Assembly (NCBI GenBank): GCA_026706695.1
Contig: JAPOYE010000089.1
Span: forward strand, 1-47,500
Source: Candidatus Dadabacteria bacterium
GTDB taxonomy: Bacteria; Desulfobacterota_D; UBA1144; Nemesobacterales; Nemesobacteraceae
Direction: 5' to 3'
Length of the DNA: 47,500 nucleotides
The notes under the pieces: generated by a model
The model's database searches: none
What the model was told of the DNA's origin: nothing
The model's input: the letters and a program-made list of their open reading frames with translations, nothing else
Shown: positions 31,847 through 39,032 of the stretch, piece after piece
How positions within the stretch are numbered: the stretch's first letter is position 1
How the letters are laid out: every line of letters begins with the position of its first letter
Translations under genes and position numbers: made by a program

Positions 31847-32866
31847 ATGAAAGAAAGTTACGATACTCTCAATGTCGAGGAAATAGACTTTGACATTGAC
31901 AACCCTAGGATAAAAATGGCCTTAGAAAAATACGGGGACCGATTGAATGCGGAACGTATTTATTTTGCTTTGCGGACCGCGACGGATGGGGAGCAAAAAA
32001 CTTCTTCTTTTTCCAGCCTGAAGGATTCAATTCACGCTAACAAAGGAATAACGCAACCGATCACGGTTGTATTGGTAGGAGATAAAAAAATTTGCATTGA
32101 TGGAAATTCCCGCCTTGCAATATATAAGGATTTCCTCAAGCAAGAAATCCCCGGTGATTGGTCTCGAATTAAAGCTCTGGTTATCGAAGGCGCGAGCCAG
32201 CGAGATATAGAGACAATCCGTGTATCGGCCCATCTCGTCGGTGTCAGAGAATGGCCTGCCTATGAAAAGGCTAGATATCTTGATTATCTTCGCAACCAAG
32301 AGTTCATGGAATACGAAGAGATAATAGCTCTTTGCGGAGGTGACAGAAACAAAATAGAACGTCAAATTGATGCTTACCGAGACATGAACGAATATTATCG
32401 AGATATCGTTGACGATACGGCATTTCGTATTGACAGATTTAGCGGTTTTGTAGAACTTCAGAAGCAAAATGTAAAGGATGCCATATTCCAGGCTGGATTT
32501 GAGCTAACGGATTTCGGGGAATGGATTCGGGATGGCAAGATACACCGCTTGGCTGATGTACGTCACTTGCCCAAAGTCCTTCATGATGACGAGGCTAGGG
32601 AAACTTTCCTTAATGGGGGTCTACGTTCCATAGAAGATGCGATAAAGTTGCTTGACAGAAAGAATCCCAAGTTTGCTACGGCAACTTTGGAGAATGCTAC
32701 TATATATCAGATAGCGGATATTCTCGCACGGCGTATTAATGACCTACCTTATTCTGAAGTCCGCTCTCTAAGAGAAAAAGAGCACGAAGATGTCATTGAA
32801 AATATAAACTCTCTGGAAGATTTATCCATTCGTTTAGAGAACCTTCTTGAAGATGTCTCAGAGTGA
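31847..32866 (+). CDS. ParB-like protein 1 of the island operon
   Basis: A 339-residue protein of the ParB/sulfiredoxin superfamily. Near the N-terminus is FDIDNPRIK (about 15-23), followed by a KDSI-x5-GITQPI segment and the superfamily loop DGNSRL (85-90), which corresponds to the GxxR phosphate/NTP-binding motif of ParB. A central helical region (WPAYEKARYLDY, about 136-147) is shared in position with the second ParB-like protein of the operon (WSAYEKANFAY). A poor helix-turn-helix is possible after it. Such domains in accessory operons can be nucleases, NTP-dependent DNA clamps or target-recognition factors; which applies here is unknown. AGGAG precedes the ATG. The nuclease gene starts inside its last codons. 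Confidence 0.82.
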   Translation: MKESYDTLNVEEIDFDIDNPRIKMALEKYGDRLNAERIYFALRTATDGEQKTSSFSSLKDSIHANKGITQPITVVLVGDKKICIDGNSRLAIYKDFLKQEIPGDWSRIKALVIEGASQRDIETIRVSAHLVGVREWPAYEKARYLDYLRNQEFMEYEEIIALCGGDRNKIERQIDAYRDMNEYYRDIVDDTAFRIDRFSGFVELQKQNVKDAIFQAGFELTDFGEWIRDGKIHRLADVRHLPKVLHDDEARETFLNGGLRSIEDAIKLLDRKNPKFATATLENATIYQIADILARRINDLPYSEVRSLREKEHEDVIENINSLEDLSIRLENLLEDVSE

Positions 32867-33296
32867 AGCACACAAAGCCTTGGTAAAAGGGGTAGTGGTT
32901 GCTTTGAGGTCTCGATTTACAAACATCTCAATACGGATAGACCTACAGCAAAATCCAGGAGACGAAGTGCCGCCGAAGATTGACCGCTTTAGACCTGATG
33001 TATACGCCACGCAGAAGCGAGGATATCCCGTTGTCATTGCGGAAGCCAAGACAGATGGGGATATAGACAATCGACATACGCATGACCAAGTTGTAGCCTT
33101 TATTAGATATCTGGACCGAAACGAAACGAATCTCTTCATTATGGCCGTGACCGGTTACAGAGCTGACCGTGCAAAGACCTTTCTACGCTTCATCAGGAAG
33201 GAATTACAGGTTGTTAGCACGGAAATTGAAATTTTTGACGGTTGTGATTTTTGGCGATTAGATTCGAGTGAGGGTATAAATTGGCGTTTGTACTGA
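32853..33296 (+). CDS. Small PD-(D/E)xK nuclease-like protein
   Basis: A 147-residue protein with a restriction-endonuclease-like core: RPDV (D49), a strand, then VIAEAKT (E64, K66), and a later HDQV segment, matching the PD-x(n)-ExK pattern with a downstream Gln. The family resembles the N-terminal nuclease domain of type I/III restriction subunits (HSDR_N-like), here as a separate protein. ATG 32853 overlaps the ParB-like gene by 14 nt, and the SNF2 gene starts 16 nt before this gene ends, so the products are likely made in step. A split nuclease-plus-helicase restriction machine is a reasonable inference. Confidence 0.75.
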   Translation: MSQSEAHKALVKGVVVALRSRFTNISIRIDLQQNPGDEVPPKIDRFRPDVYATQKRGYPVVIAEAKTDGDIDNRHTHDQVVAFIRYLDRNETNLFIMAVTGYRADRAKTFLRFIRKELQVVSTEIEIFDGCDFWRLDSSEGINWRLY

Positions 33297-34747
33297 GAAA
33301 ACCGCCTAAATTGAGCGCTAAACATGAGGGTTACCCTTATCAACTAGATGCCGTAAGAGAGATAAAGTCTCTTCCGTACGCAGCGATTTTTCATGAGCAG
33401 GGTCTAGGCAAGACGAAAATAGCAATTGACCTCATGTTGCTTTGGCTGAGTGAAGATGTGGTTGATACGGTATTCGTGGTCACAAAAAAAACACTAGTTC
33501 AAAACTGGTGCGATGAATTGGCTTCTCACTGCCATGTAACTCCAAGGATTTTATCCGGTAATCGCCGTGACAACAGTATCTCTCTTAACTCTCCGATACT
33601 GGTCTATGTCATGAACTACGAGGTCATATCCTCAAACTTCGACTTGATACGAGATTTCCTCCGTACTTGCAGGGTTGGAGCCGTTCTGGATGAAAGCCAA
33701 AAGATCAAGAATCCGGACGCACGACTTTCAACATGTTTCCATTCACTTGCAGAAGAATTTACCCGCCGCGTAATTATGACGGGAACCCCTGTAGCTAACC
33801 GTCCTTACGATGTGTGGTCGCAGATCAAGTTTCTAGATGGTGGCGAAGCGCTAGGTGACTCGTTTGACGATTTCAAGAAGTTTGCTGACCTTCCGTCGAC
33901 TCTAGGCAAAACGAAAGAATATGGTTTTCAGCTGGCAGGAATAATGGATAAACTGAAAGGGTTTTCCGTGAGAGAAACAAAGAGCTCAGCGGGGCTGAAC
34001 TTGCCGAGCAAAACCATCCTGACTCATCTCGTTGCACTGGAGTCTCGCCAAGCAGCAATATATTCCTCATACAGAGACGATATGTCTTATGAACTACAGA
34101 GTGTCGATGGCTTTGTTACCGATAATGCGGAAGATATTCTGAAACGCCTTCTAAGGCTTGTTCAGTGTGCTTCGAATCCATCCCTTGTAGATGATACGTA
34201 CGAAGAACTTCCTGCGAAATACCTTAAACTGGTCGAACTGCTTGACGACATCAACATTTGGTCGAACAAGGTAATTGTGTGGACCGGGTTCATTGACAAC
34301 GTTGAATGGCTATGTGGCAAGCTGGAGGAATTTGTGCCACAAAAGGTGCATGGTTCTATGTCCGTTTCAGACCGAAACCAATCTATCAGAAGGTTCAAAT
34401 CGAATAAAGATTGCAGGGTCTTGCTGGCCACGCCGGGTGCCGCCAAAGAAGGACTAACCTTAACAGTGGCTAACCATGCGATATTCTATGACCGAAGTTT
34501 CAGTCTTGATGACTATATTCAGGCACAGGACCGAATCCACAGGATTTCTCAGACCGAAGAGTGTTTCGTACACAACATACTCGCTAAAAACACCATTGAT
34601 GAATGGGTGGATGATCTGCTGAATGCTAAGTATCAGGCAGCCCGGCTTGTACAAGGAGATATATCAAAAGACAGTTTTGACACTGAGTTTAATTTTGACC
34701 TGTCGGATGCTTTAGCACAGATACTTTTGTCCGACAAGGATAAATAG
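33281..34747 (+). CDS. SNF2-family DNA helicase/translocase
   Basis: A 488-residue superfamily 2 ATPase of the SNF2/HepA type. Walker A is EQGLGKTKIA (39-48), motif II is DESQ (137-140, instead of the usual DEAH/DEGH), and motif III is MTGTPVANRPYDVWS (about 167-180). The helicase C domain has WTGFIDNVE, LLATPGAAKEGLTL and motif VI QAQDRIHRISQ. It should translocate on double-stranded DNA rather than unwind it, as SNF2 proteins do. TTG 33281 is the start, with GAGGG about 6 nt upstream, and overlaps the nuclease gene by 16 nt. There is no recognisable target-binding domain of its own, so ParB-like partners may supply specificity. Confidence 0.88.
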   Translation: MAFVLRKPPKLSAKHEGYPYQLDAVREIKSLPYAAIFHEQGLGKTKIAIDLMLLWLSEDVVDTVFVVTKKTLVQNWCDELASHCHVTPRILSGNRRDNSISLNSPILVYVMNYEVISSNFDLIRDFLRTCRVGAVLDESQKIKNPDARLSTCFHSLAEEFTRRVIMTGTPVANRPYDVWSQIKFLDGGEALGDSFDDFKKFADLPSTLGKTKEYGFQLAGIMDKLKGFSVRETKSSAGLNLPSKTILTHLVALESRQAAIYSSYRDDMSYELQSVDGFVTDNAEDILKRLLRLVQCASNPSLVDDTYEELPAKYLKLVELLDDINIWSNKVIVWTGFIDNVEWLCGKLEEFVPQKVHGSMSVSDRNQSIRRFKSNKDCRVLLATPGAAKEGLTLTVANHAIFYDRSFSLDDYIQAQDRIHRISQTEECFVHNILAKNTIDEWVDDLLNAKYQAARLVQGDISKDSFDTEFNFDLSDALAQILLSDKDK

Positions 34748-34771
34748 TATGAATCTGGAGGATGTTAAGAT

Positions 34772-35773
34772 ATGAGAGAAAATGAGATAAAGATATTGCG
34801 AGAAACCGTACAAGTAAGCAACGATTATCACAATATATATGAGCTAAGATTTCTGAAAGACAACCCCAGAGTTTATTCTTGTATATACGAGGAACCGGAT
34901 TTCGAAGACCTTCCTGAGGCTGTGCAGCAGGAAAAAATTTTTGAAAAACTTCAGGCAGAACCAAGCGTAAAGAACCTTGTACGAGAAATAGAAAGGCATG
35001 GTGGCTTGATGGAACGAATCTTAGTCCGACTCGACACAATGCAAGTTATTGAGGGCAACTCCCGATTAGCTGTATATCGAATACTGTACGAGAAAACAAA
35101 GAAAGAAGACTGGGAGCTTATCCCTTGCGATATTGTTCAAACGCTCTCTGATGAACAACAAATAGCTTATCTAAATCAAATTCATGTCAAAGGCAAAACA
35201 GAGTGGTCCGCTTACGAAAAGGCCAACTTTGCATACGCACGCAAGACACAGGGATTCCCCCTGCCTAAGATTGCCAAACTATTCGGTGAGTCTGAAGGGA
35301 CGATCCGTACCAGAATTAAGGTTGTTGAAACGATGCGGAACAACAACGATAGAGACAGGTCTCATTTTAGTCATTACGATGTTTTGGTTAGGAACCACTC
35401 AAGCGATATGAACCAACGCCCGGACTTGAAAAGTGCGTTGTTAGAACGTATTCGCAATCTGGGAGATAATGAAGAGGAAGATTTGGATTTTACGGCCCAA
35501 GAGCTTAGGAAGAAATTGCCGGCCATTATAAAAAAGCCCAAGGTTCTCAACAAATACATTGAAGGAACTATTGGCTTGGACAATGCGTATCAAAGGGCCA
35601 AGATCAGTAATGTGCAGGAAAGAATACGCGAGGCGAAAGCAATTCTGGAAGGTATAGAGAAAAAGAATGTCAAGAAGTTGGATAAGAACGACCTTAATGC
35701 ATTTAGGCAAGATGTGCGCAAGCTGGAAAGAGAAGTTGGAAGGATAGTTAGAATGACGAATGAGGCAAACTAA
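34772..35773 (+). CDS. ParB-like protein 2 of the island operon
   Basis: A 333-residue ParB-superfamily protein, clearly related in layout to ParB-like protein 1: DNPRVY (30-35), the loop EGNSRL (94-99), a DWELIPCDIV strand, WSAYEKANFAYARK (about 145-158), then a good helix-turn-helix candidate (GFPLPKIAKLFGESEGTIRT, about 161-180) as in Spo0J/ParB. A charged C-terminal region (about 280-333) could be a coiled-coil dimerisation segment. GGAGG lies 10 nt before the ATG; 24 nt separate it from the helicase gene. It directly abuts the radical-SAM gene, whose Shine-Dalgarno lies in its last codons. Confidence 0.82.
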   Translation: MRENEIKILRETVQVSNDYHNIYELRFLKDNPRVYSCIYEEPDFEDLPEAVQQEKIFEKLQAEPSVKNLVREIERHGGLMERILVRLDTMQVIEGNSRLAVYRILYEKTKKEDWELIPCDIVQTLSDEQQIAYLNQIHVKGKTEWSAYEKANFAYARKTQGFPLPKIAKLFGESEGTIRTRIKVVETMRNNNDRDRSHFSHYDVLVRNHSSDMNQRPDLKSALLERIRNLGDNEEEDLDFTAQELRKKLPAIIKKPKVLNKYIEGTIGLDNAYQRAKISNVQERIREAKAILEGIEKKNVKKLDKNDLNAFRQDVRKLEREVGRIVRMTNEAN

Positions 35774-37438
35774 ATGCTTGGAAAGAGTATTCTGCTGCTT
35801 GAACCTGGGTACAAGAATAAATACCCTCCCTTGGGGTTAATGAAGCTGGCGGCATATCACCGAAATCGAGGTGATAAGTTGCGGTTTGCTAAGGGAGAGG
35901 ATTTTTCAGTGTTGAGCGAAGCATGGGACCGTGTATATGTGACCACGCTTTTCAGCTTTGAGTGGGACCGCACTTCAAAAGCCATCGATTTTGCCATAAG
36001 AGCCGCAGGTAACCAACCGGAACGCGTGTTCGTGGGAGGTATAGCGGCTTCTCTTATGCACGATGAATTTATCAAAGAACCTAAATGGGCTGGAGTCCGG
36101 TTTATTGCTGGCCTGCTTGACAGAGCCCCTGCGCGCGCGTTGCGACTATCTGCTGACGAAGGTGATTTCGGTGCTGACGATGTTACTGGTACACCAATTG
36201 AGGAACATGTCCCGGATTACGATATCCTTGATGATATAGATTACACCTATCCCGTTAACGATGCCTATTTTGGTTATGCGTCTAGAGGGTGTATCCGTAA
36301 ATGCCATTTCTGTGGCGTTCCAAAACTTGAGGGAATGCAGAAAGAAATGCCCCCTTTATCCCAACTAGTTGAAGGTATTGAAGCGAAGTACGGTCCAAAA
36401 AAAGATCTCATACTGATGGATAACAACATCACCGCTTCTTCTCGTTACAAGGAAATCATTGCGGAAATCCGTGACCTCGGATTTACCTCGGGAAGCCGCT
36501 TGGAGCGCGATGGAAGACGCCTCAAACGGCGTGTGGACTTCAACCAAGGTGTCGATGCTAGAATACTGGTGAAATCGCCGATGTACCTGAGGGAAATGGC
36601 GACTATTTGTATCAGTCCCCTACGGATTGCGTTTGATCATATCGGTATTCGAAAAGTATACAGTACGGCGGTTCGCATGGCTGCTGACAACGGCATCACG
36701 TCACTCTCCAATTATATGCTATATAATTTCATGGACACTCCGGAAGACCTGTACAATCGAATGAAGCTGAACATTAAGCTGAACGCGGAACTTGGAATTC
36801 GCATCTGGTCCTTCCCCATGCGGTATCAACCCGTCACGCTCAAGGACCGTTCTCACATAGGGAAACATTGGAATCGATATTACCTTCGCTCCTTTCAGGT
36901 TATGTTGCAGGCAACTCACGGCGTTGTAAGTGGCAGTGAAACTTTCTTCAATCATGCCTACGGAAGCAATCAAGAGGAATTTAAGCGCCTGCTGAGTCTT
37001 CCGCATGGGTTCATTTTTCATCGCGAACATTACGAAAAAGGTGCTGGACGTTCAGTGCGGGAGGAGTATGAAATACTTCGGAACCGCATGTCTTCGAATC
37101 AAGAAGACGAATTGCTAGGCTATCTTGCCTCTTGCTTTGGTGGGGAGAAAGCCAGAGGAAGACAGTACGCCAGAATCGCTGGAACAAGCAGGGTTGACTC
37201 GCTGGTTCGTCAAGCCATATTGTTTCACACCCTGGGAACAAAGAATGAGTCAATGGTAACTAGCTCCGAACGAGTCTCTTCAATGTTTCCTCCAGTCAAT
37301 CAAGGTTTCTTGCTACCGAGTGAGGAAGAAATCGTAGAAGATTCTGGCCTTTACGAACGGGACGATGCAATCGAAAAGAAAGAGACTTCTAAGGAGCCGG
37401 AACCACCTTCCATAAGTGAGACCATATGCGGCACTTAG
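35774..37438 (+). CDS. Radical SAM protein with possible B12-type N-terminal domain
   Basis: A 554-residue radical-SAM enzyme. The N-terminal about 120 residues begin with a strand and then YPPLGLMKLAAYHRNRGDKL, which looks like the cobalamin-binding-like domain at the start of many B12-dependent radical-SAM proteins. The cluster motif is CIRKCHFC (C173, C177, C180). Downstream are DNNI, a FNQGVDARIL segment and FMDTPEDLYNRM, as in other B12-type rSAM proteins. The about 200 C-terminal residues are unfamiliar, with an acidic/proline-rich tail. The reaction could be methylation or another modification of nucleic acid or protein; the substrate is not evident. Its ATG is immediately after the ParB-like 2 stop codon. 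Confidence 0.83.
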   Translation: MLGKSILLLEPGYKNKYPPLGLMKLAAYHRNRGDKLRFAKGEDFSVLSEAWDRVYVTTLFSFEWDRTSKAIDFAIRAAGNQPERVFVGGIAASLMHDEFIKEPKWAGVRFIAGLLDRAPARALRLSADEGDFGADDVTGTPIEEHVPDYDILDDIDYTYPVNDAYFGYASRGCIRKCHFCGVPKLEGMQKEMPPLSQLVEGIEAKYGPKKDLILMDNNITASSRYKEIIAEIRDLGFTSGSRLERDGRRLKRRVDFNQGVDARILVKSPMYLREMATICISPLRIAFDHIGIRKVYSTAVRMAADNGITSLSNYMLYNFMDTPEDLYNRMKLNIKLNAELGIRIWSFPMRYQPVTLKDRSHIGKHWNRYYLRSFQVMLQATHGVVSGSETFFNHAYGSNQEEFKRLLSLPHGFIFHREHYEKGAGRSVREEYEILRNRMSSNQEDELLGYLASCFGGEKARGRQYARIAGTSRVDSLVRQAILFHTLGTKNESMVTSSERVSSMFPPVNQGFLLPSEEEIVEDSGLYERDDAIEKKETSKEPEPPSISETICGT

Positions 37439-37442
37439 GAAT

Positions 37443-38954
37443 ATGAATAAAAAAAACGAAACGACAGACAAGCTCCCTGAATTGCCGATACACATAGGTG
37501 GGGATATCCTCAGCCTTATAACGTCTGCAATGTATACTTCGCCTTTGTCTGTCTATCGCGAATATATTCAGAATGCTGCCGATTCGATTGCCGCTTTTGG
37601 CAAGCCGGAAGATTGCAAAATAGACATTAAAATTGACCTCGCTTCAATGTATTTATCAATACGAGATAATGGCTTAGGGTTATCTCATGCTCAGGCAATT
37701 GAAGAGCTTATTCCTATTGCGAACAGCAATAAGCACCGGCAAACTGACAGAGGCTTCAGAGGTATCGGTCGACTGTGTGGGCTTGCTTTTGGTGAATCGG
37801 TTTCATTTCTTACGCGTACCAAGGATACGGATCCTGTAACTCGTGTTGTGTGGAACAGAACCCATCTAAGAAGAAGTATCGACAGCAATCTGCCAATAGA
37901 AAAAATCATCTCTAATTGCGTTACGGTTGATGTTATAAAAGAGGACACTTATCCGACACGGTTCTTTGAAGTTCAAATTAGCGGTATATCTAGATACGCG
38001 GCATCTTTCATCCTAAACCGTGACTTGGTTAGCGAGTATATAGGGGAAATCTGCCCAGTTCCTTTCTCAGAAGATTTTCCGTATGCGACGCAAGTATTAA
38101 ACCTGTTTGAAGAAGACCAAAAACCTTTGATGTTGGAAATTGTAATTGATAACCAGAAAATCCCGGTTACAAGGTTGCACGGAAGCGGCACTTGTATTTC
38201 TGGGAACCATCTGGACGCATTTGTTGACTTTGAAAAAATTACCATCCCCTCATTAGAAGGTGATAGAAATGCAGCTACTGGATGGATTGCGCATTCATCT
38301 TACCTAGGTGCGCTTCTGCAAAAACCAAGCATAAGATGTATGCGTGTTAGAATAGGCAACATTCAAGTTGGAGACGAAACAGTTTTTGACCACCTCTTTT
38401 CGGAAACTCGTTTCAATCGGTGGTGTGTATCGGAAATTCATATACTGGACTCTCGCATAGTTCCCAACGCAAGGCGAGACTACTTTGAACCGGGTCCCCA
38501 CCTTAGAAACCTTGAGAACCAACTAAAGATAGTCTGTCGCAACTTGGAGAGAAAATGCAGAATTGCCTCAAAGGAACGCAATGAGCAGCGACAATTTCAG
38601 TCTCTTCTCGATAATGTTAATGCGACTTATGAACTTGCAGCATCCAAATATCTAACTGCAAAAGCGGCAAGAGAACTGATCACTGAAACCTTGGCGGAAA
38701 TTGCACGTTTGCGGGACAAACATAAAGAACCGGAATGGCAAAATGGCAAGATGGATAAGTTAAATGAGTTGGAGAGGAGGCTCTCCAGTTTCCGAGCAAG
38801 CCGAGGTCAAGTATATTTCCCAGGCATTGCTGCGTCAGAAGTATCCATATACCGAAACATTTTTCAGATTCTTACCGAAATATCTCCATCGCCGCAAGCA
38901 GCAAAAGACACAATTGATACTATTTTATCTAAGGTAAAAAGAGAAAAATTTTAG
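37443..38954 (+). CDS. Hsp90-like (GHKL) ATPase
   Basis: A GHKL-type ATPase resembling the N-terminal region of HtpG/Hsp90. The N box is YREYIQNAADSI (about 38-49; E40, N44, D47), G1 is IRDNGLGLS (73-81), and G2 is GFRGIGRLCGLAFGE (104-118), so the ATP lid motifs are intact. The middle and C-terminal parts (about 140-503) do not look like bacterial HtpG, and the protein (503 residues from ATG 37443) is shorter than HtpG, so it is not the housekeeping chaperone. A GTG at 37416 would add nine residues and overlap the radical-SAM gene. It is the last gene of the tightly packed operon; a tandem repeat and palindrome follow the stop. Confidence 0.82.
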   Translation: MNKKNETTDKLPELPIHIGGDILSLITSAMYTSPLSVYREYIQNAADSIAAFGKPEDCKIDIKIDLASMYLSIRDNGLGLSHAQAIEELIPIANSNKHRQTDRGFRGIGRLCGLAFGESVSFLTRTKDTDPVTRVVWNRTHLRRSIDSNLPIEKIISNCVTVDVIKEDTYPTRFFEVQISGISRYAASFILNRDLVSEYIGEICPVPFSEDFPYATQVLNLFEEDQKPLMLEIVIDNQKIPVTRLHGSGTCISGNHLDAFVDFEKITIPSLEGDRNAATGWIAHSSYLGALLQKPSIRCMRVRIGNIQVGDETVFDHLFSETRFNRWCVSEIHILDSRIVPNARRDYFEPGPHLRNLENQLKIVCRNLERKCRIASKERNEQRQFQSLLDNVNATYELAASKYLTAKAARELITETLAEIARLRDKHKEPEWQNGKMDKLNELERRLSSFRASRGQVYFPGIAASEVSIYRNIFQILTEISPSPQAAKDTIDTILSKVKREKF

Positions 38955-38977
38955 CAGCTATTATTTTAGCAGCTATT
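38948..38977. repeat. Perfect 15-bp tandem repeat spanning the ATPase stop codon
   Basis: ATTTTAGCAGCTATT occurs twice in a row, and the first copy contains the stop codon of the Hsp90-like gene. A further perfect palindrome (TTAATTG-TT-CAATTAA, 38976-38991) follows directly. Together they mark the boundary between the AT-rich operon and the GC-richer DGQHR gene. Confidence 0.75.
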
Positions 38978-38991
38978 AATTGTTCAATTAA
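38976..38991. promoter_or_regulatory. Palindrome between the operon and the DGQHR gene
   Basis: Two perfect 7-bp arms, TTAATTG and CAATTAA, separated by TT. It is not followed by a T-run, so it is more likely a protein-binding site than a terminator. It lies 42 nt before the DGQHR start codon. Confidence 0.4.
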
Positions 38992-39032
38992 CCCGAACAT
39001 CTTGCGTTTATAGAGATGGAGCGACCTGTGTC

